NCBI RefSeq assembly: GCF_007489285.1
Contig: NZ_VLIY01000014.1
Coordinates: forward strand, 62,001-126,000
Length of the DNA stretch: 64,000 nucleotides
Source of the DNA: Skermania sp. ID1734
Lineage (GTDB): Bacteria; Actinomycetota; Actinomycetes; Mycobacteriales; Mycobacteriaceae
Direction: 5' to 3'
Shown: piece after piece, positions 48,291 through 59,223 of the stretch
Position numbering within the stretch: position 1 is the stretch's first letter
How the letters are laid out: every line of letters starts with the position of its first letter
Program-made: the position numbers and the translations under genes
Notes under the pieces: model-generated
Seen by the model: the letters and a program-made list of their open reading frames with translations, nothing else
Told to the model about the DNA's origin: nothing
Databases searched by the model: none

Positions 48291-49108
48291 TGCCGCGGCT
48301 TCGGTCCAACCTGGTCAGCCTCGTCATGGCCGTCGTTGCGTTGATCATGGTTGCCCCACTGGTTTGGCTTGTTGTGCAGAGCGTGCTGCCGGAAGATGAC
48401 GCGCTCACTGTGCCGCCGAACTGGATTCCCAAGCCGTTCACCACGGCCAACTACACCGCTATCACCGGACTGATCCCGTTCGGCCGCATGGCGCTCAACA
48501 GCTTGGTCGTGGCAGTGATTTCAACGGCCGGGTCACTGGCGGTGAGCGTGACGGCCGCTTACGCCTTCTCCAGGGTGAACTTTCGCGGGCGCAATCCGAT
48601 CTTCGCGCTGCTGCTGACCGCGCTCATGGTGCCGGCGCAGATGACCGTGATACCCGTGTTCATCCTCATGCGGTTCCTCGGCCTGTTCGACAACCTCGCC
48701 GCGCTGTGGCTGCCCGCGCTGATCAATGTTTTCGCGATCTTCTTCTTTCGGCAGTACTTCAACTCGATCCCGCGCGACCTCGACGAGGCTGCCACCATCG
48801 ACGGCGCGGGGCATCTGTGGATTCTGTTTCGGCTGCTGATTCCGCTGTCCGGGCCGGCGTTGGCGGCCATGACGATCCTGGTGTTCGAGATGTCGTGGAA
48901 CAACTACTTCGGGCCGTTGATCTTCCTGAGCAGCCCCGAGCACATGACGTTGCCGATCGGCCTGGTCACGTTGCAACACGGCCAAAACGGCGCCACCGTA
49001 GTAGTTTTCGCAGCCATCACGGCCGTGGTGATTCCGGTGTTGGTCGTCTTCTTGATCTTCCAGCGCAGCTTCGTGGCCAGTATCGCAGCGGTGGGATTAC
49101 GGGCATGA
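48287..49108 (+). CDS. Sugar ABC transporter permease, MalG type
   Basis: A 273-residue permease with six membrane segments, including FALLLTALMVPAQMTVIPVFILMRFLGL and the EAA loop PRDLDEAATIDGAGHLWILFRLLIPLSGPAL. It pairs with the MalF-type permease before it. ATG at 48287 overlaps the previous stop (a second ATG is at 48290). No ATPase gene follows; actinobacterial importers of this class often share a single MsiK/SugC-type ATPase encoded elsewhere, which is the likely case here. Confidence 0.92.
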   Translation: MMPRLRSNLVSLVMAVVALIMVAPLVWLVVQSVLPEDDALTVPPNWIPKPFTTANYTAITGLIPFGRMALNSLVVAVISTAGSLAVSVTAAYAFSRVNFRGRNPIFALLLTALMVPAQMTVIPVFILMRFLGLFDNLAALWLPALINVFAIFFFRQYFNSIPRDLDEAATIDGAGHLWILFRLLIPLSGPALAAMTILVFEMSWNNYFGPLIFLSSPEHMTLPIGLVTLQHGQNGATVVVFAAITAVVIPVLVVFLIFQRSFVASIAAVGLRA

Positions 49109-49818
49109 GCGGGACCGAGCTGATTCTGCGCCGGGTTTCACGCGGCGCGTGGTCCGGGTTGCCGATCTTGTTGTTCGCGAGCGTGGCCGTGTGTCTGGCG
49201 GCCGCCCTCGTCGTAGTGCTGACGCCGGGTGTCACCCCGGTTTCGGTGCTCGTTTTCGCCGCGCTCGAAACACCATGGGCAGTCGCGCTGCTCGCCACTG
49301 TCGATGATTTGATCCGCATGGAAGACACCTCGCTCGCCGACTGGTGTCGCGGGTTGTGCTGCTTCACCGGGTTTGGGTACGCGGTGATGGCGGTTCCGGC
49401 CGTGGCGGTGTCGTTGTTCCTGGTCGCGCTCGAGGTGTGGCATCAGACCCACAGCGTGATCGCGCTCGGTCCGGTGATCGTGAGCGCAATCGTGGCAACG
49501 ATTCTGGGTACTGCGAGCACGGCGGCATTACCGCTGGGGATCGCTCATCCGCAACTGCGCGGGCAGCGGCTTTGGATCACCGGGATGCATCTGGTGGCAC
49601 GTTGGCCGGTGCGATTTCTTGCCGCGCCAGCGTTGTTGGGGTTCGGCGTGTGGGTGGCGACGCAGGTCAGCGCCTCGGTGCTGCTGTTGGTCCCGGCGCC
49701 GGTTGCGTTGGTGCTGGGCGCCGGCTTTTGGACATCGGCAGCGGAACTCGACCCGTCCCTCCCTGTGCGTGAATTTTCACCGCCCGCGGTGAAAATTCAC
49801 GCACAGGGAGGCAGGTGA
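49105..49818 (+). CDS. Membrane protein, DUF624-like, after ABC permeases
   Basis: A 237-residue membrane protein with five or six predicted segments; it resembles YesL/DUF624 proteins that accompany sugar ABC permeases (TLADWCRGL-like stretch SLADWCRGLCCFTGFGYAVMAVPAVAVSLFLVALEV), though my assignment is tentative. ATG overlaps the permease stop (ATGA). The last about 20 codons (SLPVREFSPPAVKIHAQGGR) are encoded by a long perfect palindrome, so this tail is probably not ancestral, and the original stop may have been lost when the element arrived. Confidence 0.75.
   Translation: MSGTELILRRVSRGAWSGLPILLFASVAVCLAAALVVVLTPGVTPVSVLVFAALETPWAVALLATVDDLIRMEDTSLADWCRGLCCFTGFGYAVMAVPAVAVSLFLVALEVWHQTHSVIALGPVIVSAIVATILGTASTAALPLGIAHPQLRGQRLWITGMHLVARWPVRFLAAPALLGFGVWVATQVSASVLLLVPAPVALVLGAGFWTSAAELDPSLPVREFSPPAVKIHAQGGR
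49758..49811. terminator. 26-bp-arm palindrome at the convergent 3' ends
   Basis: Perfect inverted repeat: arms 49758-49783 and 49786-49811 around CC, with core GAATTTTCACCGC / GCGGTGAAAATTC. It overlaps the 3' ends of two convergent genes, supplies the TGA stop of the minus-strand gene (49797) and encodes the tail of the plus-strand gene. The sequence is a close relative of the palindrome at 33060-33103, including the flanking CCTCCCT. It should act as a bidirectional terminator. Confidence 0.8.
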
Positions 49819-50141
49819 TTCTCCACTTCGAGCAGTCCCTCTAGCACGGCATGCTCGATGCTTTGCCGCAGCTTCGGGCAGCCCTGCGGCTGGGCAGCAT
49901 CGCCCGCTGCGAACACGGGACACGACGTGCGCGGGTCCGTCGTCCACTGAATGCTGGTCTGCTGGAAGCTGTTCTTCCGGACCAGCACCTCGGTGCCGCA
50001 GCTACGGCACTGCACCGGTTGCATACCGCGCTCGAGGTAGTTGTGCCGGTCCGCGAGGGTCTGCTGCCGGACCGCCTCGGCCCGGGCCGGGTCGGTGGTG
50101 AAGGCCGGAGCCTTCACCCAGTCCGACGCGTCGGTGCTCAC
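49797..50141 (-). CDS. Small zinc-ribbon-like protein downstream of kshA
   Basis: A 114-residue protein with Cys pairs (VQCRSCGTEVLV and TSCPVFAAG ... QGCPKL) that could form a zinc site, starting MSTDASDWVKAPAFTTDPARAEAVRQQTLADRHNYLERGMQ. It follows kshA by three bases on the same strand, so it is under the kshA KstR box. A small gene of unknown function also follows kshA in mycobacteria. Its stop is provided by the palindrome. A role as electron carrier or chaperone for the KshA oxygenase is conceivable but not shown. Confidence 0.8.
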   Translation of the reverse strand: MSTDASDWVKAPAFTTDPARAEAVRQQTLADRHNYLERGMQPVQCRSCGTEVLVRKNSFQQTSIQWTTDPRTSCPVFAAGDAAQPQGCPKLRQSIEHAVLEGLLEVENHLPPCA

Positions 50142-50144
50142 GAG

Positions 50145-51284
50145 CTACACCCCCGCGGTCTTACCGTCCGCCGGCGCCTGCTTGGCCAGGTTGTCTGCCA
50201 CTTCCTTCTCCCACGCTTCGACGGCCTTGGTGGTGTCGATCTCGAACTCGAAACGCTGCGTCATCTGCGGCGTAACGTCGGCGATGTCCACATAAAACTG
50301 TTCGTACCAGCGGCGCAGTTGGTACACCGGACCGTCCTCGTCGCACAGCAGTGGATTGTCGATCTTGGTCTTACGCTTCCAGATCGCCACGTCCTGTTCG
50401 AATCCCAACGTCACCCCCTCGGTGAACTTGCGGGCCAGCTTCGTTGTGGTCGCCTCGTCGAGGCCCTTCGGCTTTTGCACCGAGACTCCGTACATGAGCA
50501 TGAATGAATTGTGCGTGATCGGATAGTGGCAGTTGATCAGCACGCTCTCAGCCTTGTAACCGCTGTAGTCGTTGTGCAGCCAGTTGATCATGTAGGAGGG
50601 CCCAAAGTAGGAGGCCTCCGAGTCGAGCACCGAGTTTCCGTACTGCGTGCCCATGTTGGAGACATCAGGCCGACCGTGGTTCTGGAGGTATTGGGTGGCG
50701 ACGTGGCCTTCGAACACGTTCTTGAAGTACTTCGGGAATCCGAAGTGGACGTAGAAGAAGTGCGCCATGTCCACGACGTTGTCGATGATCTCCCGGCAGT
50801 TCGACCCCTCGACCAGTAACTTGTTCCAGGTCCAGTCGGTCCAGTCGTCGGAAAAGACCTCGTTGAGCCGCGGGATGGTGATGTCGTCAGGAGGCGGGTT
50901 GCCCTCCGGGTCGTTCCACACGAACAGTTGTTTGTTCTCCTGCAGCGTTGTCCAGGACCGGGTCCTGGCGAGCGGCGGGACCCGGCGCGCATACGGGATT
51001 GCCGTGCACTTGCCGTTGCCACCCCAACGCCAGTCATGAAACGGGCAAGCTATCGAATCACCTTTGACCGTGCCATCGCTCAGGTCGCCACCCATGTGTC
51101 GGCAGTATGCATCCAGGACGTGCAGTTTGTTCTGGCTGTCGGCGAACACTACGAGCTTGGTGCCGAAAGCATCGACCGCATGCGGCTTGCCATCGAGAAA
51201 ATCCCGCTCCAAGCCGAGGCAGTGCCAGCCCCGCGCGAACCGCGTCGGGGTGGTGCCTACGTCGATCTCGCGAACCCGTGCCAT
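50145..51284 (-). CDS. kshA: 3-ketosteroid 9-alpha-hydroxylase oxygenase KshA
   Basis: A 379-residue Rieske oxygenase. The [2Fe-2S] site is CRH-x16-CPFH (Cys61, His63, Cys80, His83) and the catalytic iron ligands appear as His175, His180 and Asp298 (DMAHFFYVHFG; GFEQDVAIW). It hydroxylates C9 of steroids, which with the KstD double bond opens ring B. The reductase KshB is not in this window. ATG at 51284 follows GAAGGAG; an open frame continues to 52247 through the promoter and antisense to hsaA and was rejected. Divergent from hsaA. Confidence 0.96.
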   Translation of the reverse strand: MARVREIDVGTTPTRFARGWHCLGLERDFLDGKPHAVDAFGTKLVVFADSQNKLHVLDAYCRHMGGDLSDGTVKGDSIACPFHDWRWGGNGKCTAIPYARRVPPLARTRSWTTLQENKQLFVWNDPEGNPPPDDITIPRLNEVFSDDWTDWTWNKLLVEGSNCREIIDNVVDMAHFFYVHFGFPKYFKNVFEGHVATQYLQNHGRPDVSNMGTQYGNSVLDSEASYFGPSYMINWLHNDYSGYKAESVLINCHYPITHNSFMLMYGVSVQKPKGLDEATTTKLARKFTEGVTLGFEQDVAIWKRKTKIDNPLLCDEDGPVYQLRRWYEQFYVDIADVTPQMTQRFEFEIDTTKAVEAWEKEVADNLAKQAPADGKTAGV

Positions 51285-51310
51285 GTGCCCTTGCTCCTTC
51301 CCCTCATCAG

Positions 51311-51324
51311 TAGAACACGTTATA
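51311..51324. promoter_or_regulatory. KstR box upstream of kshA
   Basis: TAGAACACGTTATA, identical to the kstD box, 26 bases upstream of the kshA start on the minus strand. Confidence 0.92.
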
Positions 51325-51412
51325 GAATTTGTCGCGCTCGCGCCAGCGTTCCATGCGGATCGCTCAGGCGATATCCCGCCCCCGGCGCCGGTGCCCGATG
51401 CTCGACAGAAAT

Positions 51413-51426
51413 GGGAACGTGTTCTA
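51413..51426. promoter_or_regulatory. KstR box upstream of hsaA
   Basis: GGGAACGTGTTCTA fits TNNAACNNGTTNNA except for the first base. It is 53 bases before the hsaA start and probably controls hsaA-hsaD-hsaC-hsaB. Confidence 0.78.
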
Positions 51427-51479
51427 GTCTCAGTTTGAGAAGTAACCTCTGACCCGCATCGAACAAGGAGCGTCTCGAA

Positions 51480-52654
51480 GTGAGTGACCGCGACAGTCAC
51501 GAAGTGATGCAGCGCGTTGAGGCGCTCTTGCCGACGTTGCGCGAACGTGCGCAGGAAGCCGAGGATCTGCGGCGCATTCCCGACGAATCGATCAAGGCGA
51601 TTCAAGAGACCGGCTTCTTCCGGCTGCTGCAGCCGAGCCAGTGGGGCGGTTACGAGTCGGACCCCGTGCTGTTCTATGAGACGGTGCGCAGGATCGCCAG
51701 CGCATGCGGTTCGACCGGGTGGGTGTCCTCGATCATCGGCGTTCACAACTGGCATCTGGCGTTGTTCGATCAGCAGGCGCAGGAGGAGGTTTGGGGCGCC
51801 GACACTGACGTGCGGATCTCCTCCTCGTACGCGCCGATGGGTGCCGGTGCCGTCACCGACGGCGGATACATCGTCAACGGATCGTGGGCCTGGTCGAGCG
51901 GTTGCGATCATGCGTCCTGGGTTGTCGTGGGCGGCCCGGTGATCAAGGACGGCCGGCCCGTGGACTTCGGTAGCTTTTTGATTCCGCGCGAGGAGTACCG
52001 CATCGATGACGTCTGGCACGTCGTCGGACTGCGGGGTACGGGCAGCAACACGATCGTCGTCAAGGACGTGTTCGTGCCGCGGCATCGGTTCCTGAGCTTC
52101 AAGGCGATGAGCAACCTCACCGCGCCGGGTCTCGAACGCAACACCGCGCCCGTCTACAAGATGCCCTGGGGCACAATACATCCGACGACAATTTCCGCCC
52201 CGATCGTCGGAATGGCTTACGGCGCCTACGAGGCGCACGTCGAGCATCAGGGCAAGCGCATCCGGGCCGCGTTCGCGGGCGAGAAGGCGAAGGACGATCC
52301 GTTTGCCAAGGTGCGAATTGCCGAGGCCTCCAGTGACATTGACGCCGCCTGGCGGCAGTTGTCGGGCAACGTCGCGGACGAATATGCGTTGCTGTGCGCC
52401 GGCGAAGAGGTTCCCTTCGAGCTACGGCTGCGGGCGCGTCGAGACCAGGTCCGCGCCACCGGTCGGGCGATTGCCTCGATCGACAAGCTCTTCGAAAGTT
52501 CGGGCGCTACCGCGCTGGCCAACGGCACACCGCTGCAACGGTTCTGGCGCGACGCGCACGCAGGTAGGGTGCACGCCGCCAATGATCCAGAGCGGGCCTA
52601 CATGATGTTCGGTTCCGGTGAGTTCGGGCTGCCGATCTCGGACACAATGGTTTA

Positions 52655-52655
<1 letters not shown>
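51480..52655 (+). CDS. hsaA: 3-HSA hydroxylase, oxygenase subunit HsaA
   Basis: A 391-residue flavin-dependent monooxygenase with an acyl-CoA-dehydrogenase fold. With reduced flavin from HsaB it hydroxylates the phenolic secosteroid 3-HSA to the catechol 3,4-DHSA. Seen: GFFRLLQPSQWGGYESDPVLFYETVRRIASACGSTGWV, NGSWAWSSGCDHASWVVVGG, and GLRGTGSNTIVVKDVFVP; the length matches mycobacterial HsaA (394). GTG start at 51480 follows AAGGAG. The following hsaD is unusually far away (154 bp) because of a tandem repeat. Confidence 0.95.
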
Positions 52656-55183
<2,528 letters not shown>

Positions 55184-55189
<6 letters not shown>

Positions 55190-55919
55190 CAGTTCGGCGT
55201 CCTCGAATGTCATCTCGAGTCGATCGATAGTGGTGCTCATGAGTGCCCGCTTGGGTAAACCGAGCGACCGGAGTTCGTCCGCCCACCGGGTGGTTTCCGA
55301 GGCGTAACGTGGCGCCGCCCGGTCGGGTACGCACGCCGGCTGGCCGCATCTTCCAGAGAGTGCAGCGGGTCGCGCCGTCGAGATGCGAGTAGGCGTCGAG
55401 CGAGGCATTGATGCCGGACCCGGGTGTGGGGATGCCTTGCCGCACTGACAGTTCCACGATCAGACTGCCGCGCTGTTGCAGAGTCGCGGTGCGTAGCGGC
55501 CCGTCGTTGCTCGCGGAAAATTCGGCCAGTTCCTTGGGAAATCCCCATATCTCGCGCCCGGCAGCGAGGGTGAAGTCGCCGTCCACCGGGAGCTGGTGAA
55601 TGAAGACACCGGCTTTCGTCAAACCGGCGGAATGGTGCCGGACCACGAAGGAGATGCCGAATTCGTTATAGGGCCCTAGATCTCCATCAACATAGTGAAC
55701 GAAGACGAGAGTGCAGAGGCCAGTGTTGCGCGGCAGCCGCAGCACCCGTAGCCCCGAGTAGTCGATGATCTCTTGCGCGATATCGGCGCGCACGCGGAAG
55801 GTAGCGGCGAATGCATGCGCGAGCCGAATGTGGACCGGCATCGCGATTTCCTGGCCCAGCACACTGTGCGTGGTCATGTCGCCAACACCGCCTTTACCAG
55901 TGAAGGGTGGTTGCAACAC
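55184..55919 (-). pseudogene. Frameshifted acetoacetate decarboxylase-like protein
   Basis: The first frame (from 55919 or, more likely, ATG 55877) reads an acetoacetate decarboxylase-family protein: IDYSGLRVLRLPRNTGLCTLVFVHY, GLTKAGVFIHQLPVDGDFTLAAGREIWGFPKELAEF. Around 55282-55284 (a CCC run on the plus strand) the frame changes; the downstream frame gives ADELRSLGLPKRALMSTTIDRLEMTFEDAELL and stops at 55184. One base removed from the G run would join the parts in a normal protein of about 231 residues. It may be a true frameshift or a sequence error. It shares a perfect KstR box with divergent cyp142, so it was or is a sterol regulon gene. Confidence 0.75.
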
Positions 55920-55926
55920 GTTCTAG
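55913..55926. promoter_or_regulatory. KstR box, cyp142 promoter
   Basis: TGCAACACGTTCTA fits TNNAACNNGTTNNA fully. It ends eight bases before the cyp142 ATG and lies across the GTG alternative start of the frameshifted gene. Confidence 0.88.
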
Positions 55927-55934
55927 TATTGGTT

Positions 55935-57146
55935 ATGGCGAGCGTTGATACCAGACCGGACTTCGATCTGCTCGACGGGCGGTTCTCCGCAGGTGAGCAC
56001 GGCGATCCGCGGTTGGCCTACGCGTGGATGCGCCGACACGCGCCAGTGTGCAGGGACGTGCCGAACGCAATCGCGGCGGCGGCGAGTTACGACGCGATCA
56101 TGGCTGCCGAACGCGATCCGGACTTGTTCTCCAACGCCGGCGGCATTCGGCCGGAAACCGGCCCCTTGCCCCAGATGATCGATATGGACGACCCCGCGCA
56201 CCTGCAACGGCGCAAGTTGGTCAACAAGGGTTTCACTCGCCGCCGTGTAGAGGCACAAATTCCGCAGATCGAGGCGATCATCGACCAGCTCATCGACGCG
56301 GTCTGTGAAAAGGGCGAGTGCGACTTCGTTACCGACCTGGCCGCGCCGCTGCCGATGGCCGTGATCGGAGACATGCTCGGCGTCCGACCGCGTGAGCGTG
56401 AGATGTTTCTGAACTGGTCCGATGACCTAGTAAAGGCCTTGGGCAGCAACGTCTCCAATGACCAACTGATGGCGAGTATGCGCGCCTATGCAGCGTTCGG
56501 TGAATTCACCATGCGCACCATCGCACAACGGCGGCAGCAACCGACCGACGACCTCACCAGCGTCCTGGTGCACGCGGAGGTCGACGGTGAGCGACTCAGC
56601 GACGACGAGATTGTGGGTGAGACGCTGCTGATCCTCGTCGGTGGCGACGAGACCACCCGGCACGTGCTCAGCGGCGGCATGGAGCAACTGTTGATCCACA
56701 CCGACCAGCGCGACCGGTTGGTCGAGCGCCCCGACGGAATCCGGTGTGCGGTCGAGGAAATGCTGCGCTGGGTGACACCCATCAAGAACATGTGCCGGAC
56801 TCTCACCCGCGACACCACCTTCTACGGCGTCGATCTGCGCGCGGGGGAGAAGATGCTGTTGCTCTTCGAATCCGCGAACTTCGACGAGGTCCACTTCGAC
56901 AACCCGGATGCCTTCGACTCCAGGCGCGACCCCAACCCGCACTTGGCCTTCGGCTTCGGGACGCACTTCTGCCTCGGTAATCAGTTGGCGCGGATTGAGG
57001 CCCGGTTGATGTTCGAACGACTGCTCGCGCGCCTGCCGGACATGGAAAGAGCTACGACCGGGCCCTTACCGCGGCGACCGGCGAACTTCATCTCCGGTCT
57101 CGAATCCATGCCGGTCCGCTTCACGCCAACCGCCGCTTCTCGTTAG
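55935..57146 (+). CDS. cyp142: Cytochrome P450 CYP142 (sterol C26/C27 hydroxylase)
   Basis: A 403-residue P450 closely following mycobacterial CYP142: SNAGGIRPETGPLPQMIDMDDPAHLQRRKLVNKGFTRRRV, CDFVTDLAAPLPMAVIGDMLGVRP, ILVGGDETTRHVLSGG (I-helix), EEMLRWVTPIKNMCR (ExxR) and FGFGTHFCLGNQLARIE (haem Cys about 346). It oxidises the cholesterol or cholestenone side chain to the C26/27 acid, a function shared with CYP125. ATG at 55935 lies eight bases after a KstR box and has no ribosome site, suggesting a leaderless mRNA. Its stop overlaps the convergent fadE33 by three bases. Confidence 0.95.
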   Translation: MASVDTRPDFDLLDGRFSAGEHGDPRLAYAWMRRHAPVCRDVPNAIAAAASYDAIMAAERDPDLFSNAGGIRPETGPLPQMIDMDDPAHLQRRKLVNKGFTRRRVEAQIPQIEAIIDQLIDAVCEKGECDFVTDLAAPLPMAVIGDMLGVRPREREMFLNWSDDLVKALGSNVSNDQLMASMRAYAAFGEFTMRTIAQRRQQPTDDLTSVLVHAEVDGERLSDDEIVGETLLILVGGDETTRHVLSGGMEQLLIHTDQRDRLVERPDGIRCAVEEMLRWVTPIKNMCRTLTRDTTFYGVDLRAGEKMLLLFESANFDEVHFDNPDAFDSRRDPNPHLAFGFGTHFCLGNQLARIEARLMFERLLARLPDMERATTGPLPRRPANFISGLESMPVRFTPTAASR

Positions 57147-58231
57147 GAACGGCTGGAAACCACGTGCTGCGAAAGCTTTTCCACATAGCAGCGAGGCGCA
57201 CCGAACAATTGCGCATCGGCGTGGGCGCGCTTGAAGTACAGGTGCGCGTCGTGTTCCCAGGTAATGGCGATGCCGCCATGCAGTTGAACCGACTCGGCGG
57301 CAACCGTTTCGAGTGCTTCTGAGCAGTAAATCTTTGCCGCAAATGCTGATTCGGCGGCATCTGGGTCATCGTTGGCAAGCGCAGCGGTAGCGGCGTAGGA
57401 CATTGATCGCGCCGTCTCCACCAGTGCGTACATATCCGCCATCCGATGCTTCAGCGCCTGAAAGCTGCCGATAGGCCGGCCGAACTGCACCCGCGATTTT
57501 GTGTAAGCCACCGTGTTGGCCAGGCACCGGTCCGCGGCACCGACCTGCTCGGCGGCGAGAGCGGCGCACGCGATCACGCGTACGCGATCGATAACGTGTC
57601 CGCCGTTCCCGTTGTCGAGTCGTCGCGCCGGGGTGGCGTCGAAACTGACGCTGGTAAAGCGCCGAGTGGGATCCATCCCGCGAGTGGCTGCGCGAGTGGT
57701 TGTGGCTGGGTCCACCTCGAAGAACCCATATCCGTCATCGGTGCTCGCGACGACAACCAGCACGTCGGCGATGTGTCCATCGAGCACGTACTGGCTGCTG
57801 CCACTGAGCCGCCCGGCTGAATCGGCGCTGACGCCTGGCGTATCCCACCCAGCTTCGCCTGCCCAGCACAGGGCAGCGACAGCACTGCCGGCGGCAATCT
57901 CTGGCAGCCACTGCGCACAGGACTTCTCGTCGCCGAGCGCGAGTAGTGTCGGCGCGCAGATGGCCACGGATCCGAGCATCGGCGTGGCGGCCAGCACGCT
58001 TCCCAATTCCGACAACACCAGATGCGACTCGACGATGCTTGCGCCAACACCGCCGAAATCCTCCGGTATAGCCAGTGCGGCAACGCCGACCTGTTCGCAC
58101 AGCAACCGCCACAGCTTTTCGTCGTAGCCGGAGTCCGAGGCGATCGCCTCGCGCAGGCCGGCATGCTTGGCAAGCAGGGACCGAACCGTCGCTACCAGGT
58201 CGCGCTGCTCGTCGGTGATCCGGCCGATCAT
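57143..58231 (-). CDS. fadE33: Acyl-CoA dehydrogenase FadE33-like (HIP pathway)
   Basis: A 362-residue acyl-CoA dehydrogenase (VAALAIPEDFGGVGASIVESHLVLSELG; AYTKSRVQFGRPIGSFQALKHRMADMYALVETAR; LHGGIAITWEHDAHLYFKRAHA). By order behind fadD3, fadE31 and fadE32 it is FadE33, thought to work with FadE31 in degradation of the C/D-ring propionate HIP. It is longer than the mycobacterial protein (318). ATG at 58231 overlaps the fadE32 stop by ATGA, and the longer frame into fadE32 was rejected. Confidence 0.88.
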   Translation of the reverse strand: MIGRITDEQRDLVATVRSLLAKHAGLREAIASDSGYDEKLWRLLCEQVGVAALAIPEDFGGVGASIVESHLVLSELGSVLAATPMLGSVAICAPTLLALGDEKSCAQWLPEIAAGSAVAALCWAGEAGWDTPGVSADSAGRLSGSSQYVLDGHIADVLVVVASTDDGYGFFEVDPATTTRAATRGMDPTRRFTSVSFDATPARRLDNGNGGHVIDRVRVIACAALAAEQVGAADRCLANTVAYTKSRVQFGRPIGSFQALKHRMADMYALVETARSMSYAATAALANDDPDAAESAFAAKIYCSEALETVAAESVQLHGGIAITWEHDAHLYFKRAHADAQLFGAPRCYVEKLSQHVVSSRS

Positions 58232-59223
58232 GCCGTGCCTCGCAATGCGGTTGCGATGCGGGTGCGGTGGAACTCGGCGGTGCCCCAGGCACTTTGGAGT
58301 GCCCGTACCTTGGTCAACCACAGCGAGAGGTCGTACTCGGCCGTGTAGCCGATGGCGCCGTGGACCTGCAGCGCCTTGCGCGCCACCAGATACGCCGCAT
58401 CACCGCAAGCAACCTTGGCAGCGGATACATCGCGTGCGGAGGTCGGCGAATCCGTCGAGAGCGCGGTCGCGGCACCGTAGAGCAGCGGCCGCGCCATCTC
58501 CACCGCGACCAACGCGTCTGCTAAATGGTGCTTGATGGCCTGGAATTGACCGATGGGTCTGCCGAACTGGACACGATTCTTCGCGTAGTCGGTGCTGATC
58601 TCGAGCATTTTCAGCCCGGCTCCGAGAAGCTGGGCAGCGCAGGCCAGTACGGCGTGATCCACCGCCGCGCTCACCGCGTCCGCGGCGTCGTCGGCGACCA
58701 CGTCGGACGCGGAGATGTCGAACAACCGCCGGGCCGCATCCACTGACGTTCTGCGGTCACTGATATCGGCGCGGCGAACCGTCGTCATGTCCGCGTAGAG
58801 CACCAGGTCGGCGATATCGGCGTCCAGGGCGCGCGGTGTCAGTGGGTGTACCGCGACGGAGCCGAGTGCCGCGCCGGTGGCCAGTCGCGGCAGCCATTGC
58901 GCAGCCAGGTCACGATAGTCCAGTCGCTGCAGCAACGCCGGTAGGAATGCGGCGGTTTCGACCAACGGGCCGGGCACGGCGGCGCGGCCGAGTTCGATGA
59001 AGGCGACCACGAGGTCGACCGGTGACGCCCCCAGGCCGTCGTAGGACTCGTCGACGATCAAGCCGGTGACGCCGGCATCGGCGAGCTGCCGCAACAGCGC
59101 CCGCCCAGGGTCGAGATCGCCGCGGGCCCACGATCGCACGATGTCTGGGGTCTTGCTGCCGGCCAATAGGTCACCGAGACTGCGGGCGAAATCGGATTGC
59201 TCGGTTGACAATGCGAACTTCAT
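58228..59223 (-). CDS. fadE32: Acyl-CoA dehydrogenase FadE32-like (HIP pathway)
   Basis: A 331-residue acyl-CoA dehydrogenase starting MKFALSTEQSDFARSLGDLLAG. It contains DYAKNRVQFGRPIGQFQAIKHHLADALVAVEMARPLLYGAATAL and ALQVHGAIGYTAEYDLSLWLTKVRALQSAWG. Length and order match mycobacterial FadE32 (319), one of the ring C/D enzymes of the KstR2 regulon. ATGA overlaps at both ends with fadE31 and fadE33 suggest coupled translation of a multi-subunit enzyme. Confidence 0.9.
   Translation of the reverse strand: MKFALSTEQSDFARSLGDLLAGSKTPDIVRSWARGDLDPGRALLRQLADAGVTGLIVDESYDGLGASPVDLVVAFIELGRAAVPGPLVETAAFLPALLQRLDYRDLAAQWLPRLATGAALGSVAVHPLTPRALDADIADLVLYADMTTVRRADISDRRTSVDAARRLFDISASDVVADDAADAVSAAVDHAVLACAAQLLGAGLKMLEISTDYAKNRVQFGRPIGQFQAIKHHLADALVAVEMARPLLYGAATALSTDSPTSARDVSAAKVACGDAAYLVARKALQVHGAIGYTAEYDLSLWLTKVRALQSAWGTAEFHRTRIATALRGTA

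Noticed and set aside
51285-52247. N-terminal extension of KshA giving a 700-residue protein
   Set aside because: The extra part is antisense to hsaA and crosses two KstR boxes; the Rieske protein starts at 51284 with a good ribosome site.
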